Shown piece by piece: positions 54,102 to 63,513 of a DNA stretch of 64,000 bases. Within the stretch, counting starts at the first letter, position 1. Each line of letters opens with the position of its first letter. The stretch comes from Pseudoalteromonas espejiana DSM 9414 (lineage in GTDB: Bacteria > Pseudomonadota > Gammaproteobacteria > Enterobacterales > Alteromonadaceae). The notes below the pieces were generated by a model that saw only the letters and a list, made by a program, of their open reading frames with translations, was not told where the DNA came from and did no database searches. Location of the stretch: NCBI RefSeq assembly GCF_002221525.1, contig NZ_CP011028.1, positions 1,685,001 through 1,749,000 on the forward strand, written 5' to 3'. Both the position numbers and the translations under genes were made by a program.

Positions 54102-54742
54102 ATGCACGTTATTACTATTCCTGTTACACCCTTTTCGCAAAATTGCAGAATTATTGCGTGTAAAAATACCCATCAAGCCGTTGTTATTGACCCAGGCGGA
54201 GATACACAAACAATAATTGCTGCGCTCAATGAGCACAATTATGCATTGAGCGCTATTTGGTTAACGCATGGGAATTAGATCATGTTGGAGCCGCTGATGA
54301 ACTGCGTAAGTACTATAGCGTTAAAATTATTGGCCCTCACAAAGATGAACAATTTTGGTTTGAAAACTTGCCTATGCAAGCTCAAATGTTTGGTTTTGCG
54401 CCAATCAGTGCATTTTACCCTGACATTTGGCTTAATCATGATGATGTAGTAAGTGTTGGCAACTTAAGTTTTAGCGTTAAACATTGCCCCGGACACACCC
54501 CAGGCCACATTGTATTTTATCAACCTGACAATAAAAGCGTGATTGTAGGTGACGTTATTTTTAAAGGCTCTGTTGGGCGCACCGACTTCCCTAAGGGAAA
54601 TAGTCAGCAGTTAATAGAGTCGATAAAAAGCCAAGTTCTAACACTTGACGACGATACACAAATCCTCGCAGGGCACGGGCCAGATACGAGCGTTGGTTTT
54701 GAAAAACGCACAAATCCGTTTGTAAGTGGTCAATTTGGTTAA
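54102..54742 (+). pseudogene. Frameshifted metallo-beta-lactamase-fold hydrolase
   Basis: Two frames together encode a GloB/YcbL-type hydrolase of about 213 aa. The first (from ATG 54102, PFSQNCRIIACKN, then VVIDPGGD) reaches IWLTHG and then hits TAG at 54276. The second frame resumes as ELDHVGAADEL and continues with HCPGHTPGHIVFY, GDVIFKGSVGRTDFP and LAGHGPDT, all standard for the family. The break is exactly in the metal-binding motif THxHxDH: one base is missing, and the second His codon also appears changed. At least two changes are needed, so a simple sequencing slip is less likely. A family member with this motif lost would be inactive. Confidence 0.8.
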
Positions 54743-54832
54743 TTAAAATCGGTTAAAATGCAAAATTATTGCAGACGGGATTTTAAATTGGCTGTATAAT
54801 TTAACCAGTTTATTAGATAAATAAGAAATAAA

Positions 54833-55291
54833 ATGTCTCTAAATCACGTAGATCGCCAAATTTTGGCACTTTTACAACAGGACGCAAGCCTATCAACTGC
54901 TGAAATAGCAGACAAAGTGGGCTTGTCGCAATCTCCATGCTGGCGCCGAATCGCTAAACTTGAACAAGATGGCTACATTAAAAGCAAAGTTGCGCTTTTA
55001 GATGAGAAGAAACTTGGCTTCGACATGCTTGTTTACGCTCATGTACGTTTATCAAACCATGGTAAGAAAAATCTAGCTGAATTTGAAAAACTGATTATGA
55101 GCTACGATGAAGTAACAGAGTGTTACACCATGGCGGGTACTATGGATTTTATGCTGCGTATTATTTCACAAGGTATTGAGGGCTATGAGCACTTTGTACG
55201 TGATAATTTGCTAAGCCTAGAATATGTTCAAGAGGTGCACTCTAATGTAACGATGACCTGTGTAAAACGCAGCACGTCGCTTCCTCTATAA
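54833..55291 (+). CDS. Lrp/AsnC-family regulator
   Basis: A 152-aa transcription regulator. The N-terminal helix-turn-helix (LNHVDRQILALLQQDASLS, then ADKVGLSQSPCWRRIAKLE) and the C-terminal RAM ligand domain (ECYTMAGTMDFMLRI) are both clear and of normal length. It probably senses an amino acid. Its target could be the neighbouring SulP gene or be global; nothing visible decides. It has its own upstream gap and a TATAAT-like sequence near 54797. Confidence 0.92.
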   Translation: MSLNHVDRQILALLQQDASLSTAEIADKVGLSQSPCWRRIAKLEQDGYIKSKVALLDEKKLGFDMLVYAHVRLSNHGKKNLAEFEKLIMSYDEVTECYTMAGTMDFMLRIISQGIEGYEHFVRDNLLSLEYVQEVHSNVTMTCVKRSTSLPL

Positions 55292-55421
55292 AAAATTACA
55301 TAAAGTTGCGCTAAACTTATTGTGTAGCAAGCAACGCCGTGTGTTAATTGTTAATTGAGCGCTAATTTGGTAACATTTAGCGCTTTTTCGATCCTAACTA
55401 ATAACCCCTTTGAGGAACTCA

Positions 55422-56978
55422 ATGTTTAACTTACTCAGCAAAGCGCCAAGCTCTGCTAAAAACGATATTTTATCTGGTTTAACTGTGGCGCTTGCCTTAG
55501 TACCAGAAGCTGTTGCATTTGCCTTTGTTGCAAATGTTGAACCTTTAGTTGGTCTCTATGCCGCGTTTATCGTTGGTTTAATTACGGCTATTTTTGGTGG
55601 CCGCCCAGGTATGATTTCGGGTGCTACCGGTGCATTAGCTGTAGTAATGGTAAGTTTAGTACTCGACCACGGCGTTGAGTATTTATTTGCAACCGTGTTA
55701 CTTATGGGGATATTGCAAATACTGGCGGGGATATTTAGGCTTGGTAAGTTTATTCGTATGGTGCCGCACCCAGTTATGCTTGGCTTTGTTAATGGTTTAG
55801 CAATTGTTATATTTTTAGCTCAGTTAGGGCAATTTAAAGTGCCTGACGGTGCTGGCGGTCAACAGTGGATGACAGGTAATCCTCTTTATATAATGCTGGG
55901 TTTAGTGGCTCTTACAATGGCAATTATTCACTTTTTACCAAAGTTAACAACCGCGGTGCCTTCATCGTTAGTCGCAATTGTAACTGTAACAGGCTTAGTG
56001 ATTGGCTTAGATTTAGAAGCGCACACCGTACTTGATTTTCTAAAAGGTATGACAGGCAATGAAGCAGCTACCATTGCAGGCGGCTTACCTGAGTTTCATA
56101 TTCCTATGGTGCCTTTTACTTTAGATACCCTTTATATTATTTTTCCTTATGCGTTAATTTTAGCGGCTATTGGTTTAATTGAGTCGCTATTAACACTTAG
56201 CTTAATTGACGAAATTACAGAAACCCGCGGGCACTCAAATAAAGAGTGTATTGGCCAAGGCGCTGCAAACGTTACCTGTGGCTTTTTTGGTGCGATGGGT
56301 GGGTGTGCGATGATTGGCCAGTCTATGATTAATATAAACTCTGGTGGTCGCTCGCGTTTATCGGGGATTAGCGCTGCGTTAATGTTACTCGCGTTTATTA
56401 TATTTGCATCAAGCTTAATTGAAATGATTCCATTGGCAGCACTTGTCGGTGTTATGTTTATGGTGGTACTAGGTACGTTTGAATGGGCAAGCTTTAAAAT
56501 GATGAAGCGCGTACCACTGTCTGATGCGTTTGTAATTGTGTTGGTATCGGGCGTAACCGTTGTTACCGATTTAGCCATTGCAGTGTGTGTAGGTGTGATT
56601 GTGTCGGCATTAGTATTTGCATGGCAACATGCCAAACATATTTACACTACAAACTACATTGATGAGCAAGGCGCTAAAGTATATGAGCTACATGGCCCGT
56701 TGTTCTTTGGCTCTGTTAAAAACTTTTCAGAGTTATTTGATGTAAAAAATGACCCTAAAGATGTCATTATTGAATTTAAACATAGCCGCGTGGCCGACCA
56801 CAGTGCAATAGAAGCAATCGATAGCTTAGCAGATAAGTACACTAAAGCGGGCAAGCAGCTACATCTTCGTCATTTAAGTAAAGACTGTAGACAGTTATTA
56901 CACAAAGCACGCGATTTAGTTGAAGTGAATGTAATTGAAGACCCTACCTATAAAGTAGCGTCAGATAAGCTCGCTTAA
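55422..56978 (+). CDS. SulP-family anion transporter
   Basis: A 518-aa inner-membrane protein with 10-14 hydrophobic segments followed by a cytoplasmic STAS domain (residues about 420-510, around [20 protein letters not shown]). The N-terminal signature is [20 protein letters not shown]. SulP members carry sulfate, bicarbonate or other anions. ATG 55422 with GAGGA upstream is preferred to the TTG at 55410. No carbonic anhydrase or sulfate gene is adjacent, so substrate is open. A palindromic terminator follows. Confidence 0.9.
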   Translation: MFNLLSKAPSSAKNDILSGLTVALALVPEAVAFAFVANVEPLVGLYAAFIVGLITAIFGGRPGMISGATGALAVVMVSLVLDHGVEYLFATVLLMGILQILAGIFRLGKFIRMVPHPVMLGFVNGLAIVIFLAQLGQFKVPDGAGGQQWMTGNPLYIMLGLVALTMAIIHFLPKLTTAVPSSLVAIVTVTGLVIGLDLEAHTVLDFLKGMTGNEAATIAGGLPEFHIPMVPFTLDTLYIIFPYALILAAIGLIESLLTLSLIDEITETRGHSNKECIGQGAANVTCGFFGAMGGCAMIGQSMININSGGRSRLSGISAALMLLAFIIFASSLIEMIPLAALVGVMFMVVLGTFEWASFKMMKRVPLSDAFVIVLVSGVTVVTDLAIAVCVGVIVSALVFAWQHAKHIYTTNYIDEQGAKVYELHGPLFFGSVKNFSELFDVKNDPKDVIIEFKHSRVADHSAIEAIDSLADKYTKAGKQLHLRHLSKDCRQLLHKARDLVEVNVIEDPTYKVASDKLA

Positions 56979-57002
56979 TTTAAATTGTGTTATTAAATTT
57001 TT

Positions 57003-57034
57003 AAAAGCGAAAGGTAATTACCTTTCGCTTTTTT
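57003..57034. terminator. Terminator after SulP gene
   Basis: The palindromic hairpin AAAAGCGAAAGG/CCTTTCGCTTTT with a TAATTA loop is followed by T bases. Confidence 0.92.
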
Positions 57035-57187
57035 ATGGGCGTTACTTTGCGGTAAGGCTCTTAAAATTTAAGACAGTTGGTAGTGCTAACACTTTGTAAT
57101 ACTCGATATAATAACAAAACCAATATTTAAATTAGCTTACTTAAATTTAACTTATTGGGTTTAACTAATACGGAGTTGTATTTTATT

Positions 57188-58261
57188 TTGAATTGGCAAT
57201 CTTTGGTTGATAACAGGCAACGCTTTTTTTGGCTGCTGCAAATAGCTGGCTGGATAGGGTATGCGCTGGTAAATTATATCGGCTCAAAAGTGTTTGAAAT
57301 GCGTGATATTTACGTATTTGTTATTTTATTAAATGCCTATGCTGGCTGTTTAATGACAGTACCGCTTCGTTATATTTATAGAAAAATTTGGAATGCCTCG
57401 CCTTGGGTTTTAATGTTAGTTGTGTTTGGCGCGTCTTATATTACAGGCACGTTATGGGCAATTGTTCAAAAATTTAATTTATGGGAAATATACCGCCATG
57501 GTTATCGCCCAGAAGATTGGTTTTATTATTTACAGCATGGGCTCGACTCTGTTTATATTATTTTATGTTGGAGTGGTTTATATTTTGGCATAAAGTATTA
57601 TCAGCTATTACAAAGTGAGCGACAAAAAGCGCTTAAAGCGACTACAATGGCCCACGAAGCGCAATTAAAAATGCTCAGATACCAGTTAAACCCGCATTTT
57701 TTATTTAATACACTTAACGCTATTTCTACATTAATTTTGGTTAAAGAAAACAAAGATGCTAACTTAATGGTGGCAAGGTTAAGTGATTTCTTACGTTATA
57801 CTTTAAATACCGACCCGATTAAGAAAGTGCCTCTTGAGCAAGAGCTACATGCATTAATGCTTTATTTAGAAATAGAGCGGGTTAGGTTTGATGAGCGCTT
57901 AAAAGTAAATGTAGATATAAGTGATCAAGCAAAAGAAGCGCTAGTACCTAGCTTAATTTTGCAACCAATCATTGAAAACGCAATTAAATATGCGATAGCG
58001 CATATGTCACAAGGCGGCGTGATTGATATTAAAGCGCAGGTTTTTGCCAACGAGCTACTTCTTGAAGTAGGCGACAATGGCCCCGGTACCGAACTAATAA
58101 ACGGACAGCTTGTTAATGCGCAAGGTGTAGGGGTTGCAAACACCAAAGACAGATTAAAAACGCTGTATGAAAATAATTATTCGTTTGTATTATCACATAA
58201 TACGCCAAGTGGATTGAAAGTTAATCTGCGAGTACCGTTTGAGAAGGCTGTGAAAAAATGA
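57188..58261 (+). CDS. LytS-type sensor histidine kinase
   Basis: A membrane sensor of about 357 aa. The first 140 residues hold about four hydrophobic segments (WLLQIAGWIGYALVNYIG and others), followed by a linker helix and the LytS/YehU kinase core with the phospho-accepting His in YQLNPHFLFNTLNAIST, N-box IENAIKYAIAH, and G-box VGDNGPGTE and GVGVANTKDRL. The start is uncertain: GGAG at 57172 best fits TTG 57188, and the frame is open to 57155. It overlaps the regulator gene by four bases. The signal is unknown. Confidence 0.88.
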   Translation: MNWQSLVDNRQRFFWLLQIAGWIGYALVNYIGSKVFEMRDIYVFVILLNAYAGCLMTVPLRYIYRKIWNASPWVLMLVVFGASYITGTLWAIVQKFNLWEIYRHGYRPEDWFYYLQHGLDSVYIILCWSGLYFGIKYYQLLQSERQKALKATTMAHEAQLKMLRYQLNPHFLFNTLNAISTLILVKENKDANLMVARLSDFLRYTLNTDPIKKVPLEQELHALMLYLEIERVRFDERLKVNVDISDQAKEALVPSLILQPIIENAIKYAIAHMSQGGVIDIKAQVFANELLLEVGDNGPGTELINGQLVNAQGVGVANTKDRLKTLYENNYSFVLSHNTPSGLKVNLRVPFEKAVKK

Positions 58262-59082
58262 CTAAAATTAAAACCATAATTGTTGATGATGAACCATTAG
58301 CAAGAAAGGGCTTAGCAGTAAGACTTGAAGAATACGCTGATATAGAAGTAATTAAACTATGTAGTTCGGGTGCTGATGCAATTGAAGCATGCAAAACTAA
58401 TAATATTGATTTGGTATTTTTAGATATTCAAATGCCAGGTATGAATGGTTTTGAAGTGGCCAGATCACTTAGCGAAAGCACAAAGGCACTACCTGCAATT
58501 GTGTTTGTTACTGCATTTGATCAGTTTGCTGTAAAGGCGTTTGAAATTCATGCCCTAGATTACATTTTAAAACCCGTTGATGATAACAGATTAAAACAGG
58601 CGGTAGAAAAAGTGCATAGTTACTTAAAAACACAACAAGATAACGCCCATAAGAAAAAACTAGCGAGTTTTGTTGCCGGTATTACAGGTAATAACTGTGA
58701 AGAAATTCTAAAAAAATTAGCCACAGGTGATACCTTAACCGATAAACGTTACCCTGAGTCATTAGCTGTAAAGGAGCAGGGCGAAATTATCCGTGTTCCA
58801 GTGGCAACTATTCAATGGGTAGATGCGGCAGGCGACTATATGTGTTTACATTGCCAAGATGGGCAAACACATATTTTACGTAAAACAATGAAAGAGCTAG
58901 AGCAAGAGCTCGACCCCCATTTGTTTGTGCGTGTACATCGCAGCGCTATTGTAAATACAAAACAAATAAGCAAACTAGTTACACAAGTGAGTGGCGAATA
59001 CTTATTAGTGCTTGAAAATGGGCAGGAGCTAAAAGTAAGCCGAAGCTACCGCGATAAAGTAAAAGCAGCGTTAGCCAGTTAG
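58258..59082 (+). CDS. LytTR-family response regulator
   Basis: A 274-aa response regulator. The receiver domain has the acidic pocket DDEP, phospho-Asp in VFLDIQMPGMNG and Lys in ILKPVDD. A charged linker leads to the C-terminal LytTR DNA-binding domain (around WVDAAGDYMCLH, then FVRVHRSAIVNTKQIS). It overlaps its kinase by four bases. Regulated genes are unknown; YehT/YpdB relatives respond to pyruvate or peptides, but that is not shown here. Confidence 0.92.
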   Translation: MTKIKTIIVDDEPLARKGLAVRLEEYADIEVIKLCSSGADAIEACKTNNIDLVFLDIQMPGMNGFEVARSLSESTKALPAIVFVTAFDQFAVKAFEIHALDYILKPVDDNRLKQAVEKVHSYLKTQQDNAHKKKLASFVAGITGNNCEEILKKLATGDTLTDKRYPESLAVKEQGEIIRVPVATIQWVDAAGDYMCLHCQDGQTHILRKTMKELEQELDPHLFVRVHRSAIVNTKQISKLVTQVSGEYLLVLENGQELKVSRSYRDKVKAALAS

Positions 59083-59101
59083 TTTAAAATTTTACAGACA
59101 C

Positions 59102-59130
59102 AAAAAATGCGAGCTAAGCTCGCATTTTTT
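59102..59130. terminator. Bidirectional terminator
   Basis: AAAAAATGCGAGC/GCTCGCATTTTTT has a three-base loop and serves the response regulator and the convergent pyk. Confidence 0.93.
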
Positions 59131-59153
59131 ATATTAGACGTTTGATAACGGTA

Positions 59154-60590
59154 TTATGCAACAGTCACAATTTTCATTGTATTAGTTGCGCCCACAGTTT
59201 CCATTGAGTCGCCGTGAGTAATAATTACTGTGTCGCCAGATTGCAGTGAACCTTGCGCTACTAACGTATCAAGTGCTGCTTTTACCATGCCGTCTTTTTC
59301 AGTTTTTGTAGAATCAAAAAATACTGGGTAAACACCGCGGTAAAGAGCTGTTTGTCCAAGCGTACTTGAATGACGAGATAGCGAGTAAATTGGTAAGCCC
59401 GAGCTAATACGAGACATAAGTTTAGCTGTGCTGCCTGATTCAGTAAGCGTAACAATCGCTTTTACAGAGTCTAAGTGGTTAGCAGCATACATAGCTGAAA
59501 GAGCGATAGACTCAGCATTATTAGAAAAACGGCTATCTAAACGGTGCTTAGATACATGCGTTTCCTTTTGCGACTCTGCACCTAAACAAACACGTGCCAT
59601 TGTTGCTACGGTTTCTTCTGGGTAATCACCCGCTGCAGTTTCAGCAGAAAGCATAACCGCATCAGTACCATCAAGCACTGCATTTGCTACATCCATAACT
59701 TCAGCGCGCGTTGGCATCGGGTTATCAATCATCGATTCCATCATTTGCGTAGCAGTAACCACTGTACGGTTTAATGAACGAGCACGACGAATAATAAGTT
59801 TTTGCTTACCCATTAACGCGGCATCACCAATTTCAACACCTAAATCGCCACGAGCAACCATTACCGCGTCTGATGCTAATACGATATCGTCAACAGCTTC
59901 TTGAGTTTCAACAGCTTCGGCACGTTCAATTTTTGCAAGTAACTGTGCTTTTGAACCTGCAGCTTCTGCTAAAGAGCGTACATAGCGCATGTCATCACCA
60001 CTGCGTGGGAATGAAACAGCAATGTAATCAACGTCAATTTCAGCGGCTGTGATTAAATCTTCTTTGTCTTTTTCGGTAAATGCTGGCGCTGTTAAGCCAC
60101 CGCCTAAACGGTTAATGCCTTTATTGTTTGATAACACACCACCAACAGTTACAGTACAATGAACTAAGTGACCTTCTACTTGTTCAACAGTTAACTGAAT
60201 TAAACCATCGTTTAATAAAAGTAAATCACCCGTAGTTACGTCTTGAGGTAACTCTTTGTAGTCAATACCCACGGCATTAACATCGCCTTCGCCTTTTTCC
60301 ATTTTTGCATCAAGGGTAAATTTTGCGCCCACTGCAAGGTTTACTTTACCTTCTTTAAAGGTAGAAACACGGATTTTAGGACCTTGAAGGTCAGCAAGAA
60401 TAGCAATGTGCTTGCCTAATTTACTTGCTATATCGCGTACAGCTTGTGCACGGTCTTTATGATCTTGTGCAACACCATGTGAGAAGTTTAAACGTACTAC
60501 ATTGGCGCCAGCGCGAATAATTTTTTCTAGATTGTTATCTCGATCTGTTGCAGGTCCAAGTGTAGCGACTATTTTTGTGCGTCTTAGCAT
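59154..60590 (-). CDS. pyk: Pyruvate kinase
   Basis: A 478-aa glycolytic enzyme making pyruvate and ATP from phosphoenolpyruvate. It shows [13 protein letters not shown] at the start, RLNFSHG, the active-site [10 protein letters not shown] and [11 protein letters not shown], and [12 protein letters not shown] 60590 has AGGAGA upstream. The C-terminal effector domain is complete. It lies divergent from gnd across a 384-base gap that holds a perfect palindrome, suggesting joint carbon control. Confidence 0.97.
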   Translation of the reverse strand: MLRRTKIVATLGPATDRDNNLEKIIRAGANVVRLNFSHGVAQDHKDRAQAVRDIASKLGKHIAILADLQGPKIRVSTFKEGKVNLAVGAKFTLDAKMEKGEGDVNAVGIDYKELPQDVTTGDLLLLNDGLIQLTVEQVEGHLVHCTVTVGGVLSNNKGINRLGGGLTAPAFTEKDKEDLITAAEIDVDYIAVSFPRSGDDMRYVRSLAEAAGSKAQLLAKIERAEAVETQEAVDDIVLASDAVMVARGDLGVEIGDAALMGKQKLIIRRARSLNRTVVTATQMMESMIDNPMPTRAEVMDVANAVLDGTDAVMLSAETAAGDYPEETVATMARVCLGAESQKETHVSKHRLDSRFSNNAESIALSAMYAANHLDSVKAIVTLTESGSTAKLMSRISSGLPIYSLSRHSSTLGQTALYRGVYPVFFDSTKTEKDGMVKAALDTLVAQGSLQSGDTVIITHGDSMETVGATNTMKIVTVA

Positions 60591-60739
60591 CAAATTCTCC
60601 TGTGTGCTTAGATGTGTAAGCAGGTTGACGGTTATTTTGTGACTTTAAAATACTTATAACTTATGTATAAATATTTTTAGTTATAGGCAATCTAGTTAGT
60701 ATTGCCACTATTTTATACAAAACGAATATGTCATCATTA

Positions 60740-60753
60740 TGACACCGGTGTCA
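60740..60753. promoter_or_regulatory. LacI-type palindromic operator between pyk and gnd
   Basis: TGACACCGGTGTCA is a perfect 14-base palindrome with the central CG typical of LacI-family operators. It lies 150 bases before pyk and 222 before gnd. A sugar-responsive repressor is inferred; which one is not known. Confidence 0.55.
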
Positions 60754-60877
60754 AAATCCGTCAATGATCTTAAATTCAAAATACAGTGAGTATTTGTAAC
60801 CTCCTAAGCCTTATATTTGATACAATTGCAGTGCTTTTTACACGTGTAGTAAAAAAGCATGTGGCATTGGCTCAGTG

Positions 60878-60906
60878 TTAGCAATTTATGGCTGTATGAG
60901 TATAAT
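60878..60906 (+). promoter_or_regulatory. Sigma-70 promoter of gnd
   Basis: TTAGCA, a 17-base spacer and a perfect TATAAT (60901-60906), giving a start near 60913 and a 62-base leader. Confidence 0.6.
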
Positions 60907-60974
60907 GCACGCGGTATTATTTAATGAATTACTTAGTTTACTAACCAAATAGTTGTTACCGAGGAGGACACTAA

Positions 60975-62348
60975 ATGCAAGTTGCATTAGTCGGGTTAGG
61001 CGTTATGGGGAAAAATCTTGCCTTAAACATGATTGAAAAAGGCATAACGTTAGTCGCATATGATAAAAACCCACATGCGGGTGAAGAATTATTAAGCTGT
61101 GCTAAGTCGCAAGGCATGGCAGATAGACTTCATATTGTTTCTGATTTAGGAGACATGGTAAGACGTTTAGAAGCACCTCGCTCTATTTTATTATTAGTGC
61201 CAGCAGGCGAGCTTGTTGATGCAGTATGTAACGAGCTTGTAGAAGCCGGCGTACAATGTAACGATATGATTGTAGATTGCGGTAACAGTAACTACAAAGA
61301 TGGTATTAACCGTAAACTTAAGTACCAGAACAAATTTGAATTTGCCACTATGGGTATTTCTGGCGGTGCAGAAGGCGCGCGTCATGGTCCTGCAATGATG
61401 GCTAGTGGCTCAGAAGGCGGTTGGGAGCGAATCGAACCGTGGTTTGAAAAAGCAGCAGCAAGCTATAATGGCGAGTCGTGTTTTGCACGTGTAGGTCAGT
61501 CTGCAAGTGGCCATTTTGTAAAAATGGTACACAACGGTATCGAATATGCGCTTATGCAATTAATTGCTGAAGTATACCAACTACTGCGCATTGGTACGGG
61601 TCGTTCACCAAAAGAAGTAGCCGATATATTCAACGAGTGGTCAGAAGGTCAGTTAAATAGCTACCTATTGTCTATCTCTAGCCATATATTATCGCTTGAA
61701 AACAATAAACAAGAGCCGCTTGTTGATTTAATCGATAATAAAGTGGGCGCTAAAGGCACGGGCCTTTGGACAGCACAAAATGCATTAGAGCTTGGTATTG
61801 CTGTACCTTCACTTGTTGCTGCTGTACAAGCACGCCACTTAACTAATGTGTGTGATACAACAGCCGCACAAGAAATGACTTACGCTACAAAAGCAACAAG
61901 CAAAGTAGATATTGAACTTGATGAGCTAAAAGATGCATTCACATTGGCAAGTTTACTTGCTTATCGTCAAGGCTTAGCGTTAATTAAAGGTGCCTCTCGT
62001 ACACATCAGTGGAAAGTAGACTTATCTAAAACGCTACAAACATGGCGTGCAGGGTGTATTATTCGCGCCGATTATTTAGATAGCGTTGCACAAGGTGTTG
62101 AGTTTATTGATACGCTTGAAAAAGAGTCTAATGCACTTCGTAAAGTTGCAGGCCAAGCAGTAATGAGCGGTTTAGCGTTCCCAGTACTTGCTTCTACGCA
62201 AACGTATTTAGCAACGTTAACTACACCAAGTAATGGGCATTTAGTACAAGCCCAGCGTGATTACTTTGGTGAGCACGGTATAAAAACTCACTCTGGTGAA
62301 ATATGCCATTTAACTGATTTAGTAGAGATTGATGCTAAAGTTCGTTAA
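60975..62348 (+). CDS. gnd: 6-phosphogluconate dehydrogenase, decarboxylating
   Basis: A 457-aa enzyme of the pentose phosphate pathway, giving ribulose 5-phosphate, CO2 and NADPH. The NADP-binding motif is GLGVMGKNLALNM, the substrate segment is GISGGAEGARHGP, and the catalytic Lys and Asn are in FVKMVHNGIEYA. A strong GAGGAGG site precedes the ATG. zwf and edd-type genes are not adjacent. It is probably controlled with pyk through the shared palindrome. Confidence 0.95.
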   Translation: MQVALVGLGVMGKNLALNMIEKGITLVAYDKNPHAGEELLSCAKSQGMADRLHIVSDLGDMVRRLEAPRSILLLVPAGELVDAVCNELVEAGVQCNDMIVDCGNSNYKDGINRKLKYQNKFEFATMGISGGAEGARHGPAMMASGSEGGWERIEPWFEKAAASYNGESCFARVGQSASGHFVKMVHNGIEYALMQLIAEVYQLLRIGTGRSPKEVADIFNEWSEGQLNSYLLSISSHILSLENNKQEPLVDLIDNKVGAKGTGLWTAQNALELGIAVPSLVAAVQARHLTNVCDTTAAQEMTYATKATSKVDIELDELKDAFTLASLLAYRQGLALIKGASRTHQWKVDLSKTLQTWRAGCIIRADYLDSVAQGVEFIDTLEKESNALRKVAGQAVMSGLAFPVLASTQTYLATLTTPSNGHLVQAQRDYFGEHGIKTHSGEICHLTDLVEIDAKVR

Positions 62349-62374
62349 TTATTAAACGCAGTTTAGTTAAACAA

Positions 62375-62401
62375 AAAAGGCACGCTAATAGCGTGCCTTT
62401 T
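62375..62401. terminator. Bidirectional terminator
   Basis: AAAAGGCACGC/GCGTGCCTTTT with a five-base loop ends gnd and the convergent ansA. Confidence 0.92.
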
Positions 62402-62420
62402 GCTTTATAAAAGCAGGGGT

Positions 62421-63431
62421 TTAACGGCTCAATTCACCGCGCAGGTTGTCTTGCATTAAGTGGCGAATAGTCTCAATTTCAAGGTTTTGGCTAAACAAAT
62501 AATGCAGCTTAGTTAAACAAGCTTCAAGGGTCATATCGTACCCACTAATAACGCCAATATTTAATAACGCATTACCCGTTGCATAACCCCCCATATTTAC
62601 ATGACCTTTTAAGCATTGCGTTAAGTTAATAATAACCATACCGCGCTTACTTGCTTCACTTAATACTTCTAAAAAGTCTGGGTCTTGAGGTGCATTACCT
62701 ACACCAAAGCTCAGTAGTACAAGCGCTTTTATATTATCGTTTACTAAACTTTTTACTACGTCTTTGCTTATACCTGGGTATAAGTAAAGTACGCCAATAG
62801 GCTGAGGGGTAATGTTAGTTACCTGCAGTTCGTTTTCAACATATGGGCTTAGTTGACCCTTTATAAGTTGAATATTAATTCCTGATAATGCTAACGGCTC
62901 AAGATTAGGTGAGGCAAACGCATTAAAGCCGTCTGCATGGGCTTTTGTGGCTCTGTTACCTCTAAATAACTGGTTATTAAAAAACAAACTCACTTCAGCT
63001 ATTGGGTAATTAGCAGCTAAAAACATGGCGTTTAATAAGTTTACTTGGCCGTCTGAGCGCAGTTGCGATAATGGAATTTGCGAACCGGTTACAATGATAG
63101 GCTTAGTTAAGTTCTCAAACATGAATGACAAAGCTGACGCCGTGTACGCCATGGTATCTGTACCGTGAAGTACTACAAAGCCATCGTAATCTTGGTATTT
63201 ACTTTTTATATCATCAGCAATAAGTTGCCAGTGCGCAGGTGACATATCGGAAGAGTCGATGAGAGGGCAGTACTCGTGAATGTCAAAAAGGGGCATTTCG
63301 TCACGGTTAAATTCTGCGTTATTTACCACAGTTTCAGTTAAAAAACCTTCTGCCGGAATATAACCACGGCTCGATTTTTTCATACCAATAGTACCGCCAG
63401 TGTATGCGATATAAATGCGTTTACGTTTCAT
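62421..63431 (-). CDS. ansA: L-asparaginase I, cytoplasmic
   Basis: A 336-aa enzyme that hydrolyses asparagine to aspartate and ammonia. The first catalytic Thr is in YTGGTIGMKKS and the second in VLHGTDTMAYTASAL, both intact. There is no signal peptide, matching the low-affinity cytoplasmic type. The ATG directly follows the T-run of a terminator hairpin, and no usual ribosome site is visible. It follows sppA on the same strand, as in many relatives. Confidence 0.94.
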   Translation of the reverse strand: MKRKRIYIAYTGGTIGMKKSSRGYIPAEGFLTETVVNNAEFNRDEMPLFDIHEYCPLIDSSDMSPAHWQLIADDIKSKYQDYDGFVVLHGTDTMAYTASALSFMFENLTKPIIVTGSQIPLSQLRSDGQVNLLNAMFLAANYPIAEVSLFFNNQLFRGNRATKAHADGFNAFASPNLEPLALSGINIQLIKGQLSPYVENELQVTNITPQPIGVLYLYPGISKDVVKSLVNDNIKALVLLSFGVGNAPQDPDFLEVLSEASKRGMVIINLTQCLKGHVNMGGYATGNALLNIGVISGYDMTLEACLTKLHYLFSQNLEIETIRHLMQDNLRGELSR

Positions 63432-63460
63432 AAAAAAGCCCAGTAAAAAAAACTGGGCTT
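63432..63460 (-). terminator. Terminator between sppA and ansA, touching the ansA start
   Basis: On the minus strand, AAGCCCAGT/ACTGGGCTT is followed by T bases and then at once by the ansA ATG. It should end most sppA transcripts and sits where the ansA ribosome site would be. Confidence 0.75.
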
Positions 63461-63513
63461 AGTATAACGTTTAGTAACTTTAAATAAAGCTACTTAGCTG
63501 ATTATGGATGCTT

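Noticed and set aside
54257..54742. Separate intact gene starting at 54257
   Set aside because: It begins in the middle of a conserved metal motif and the upstream frame supplies the missing N-terminal part; one broken gene explains both.
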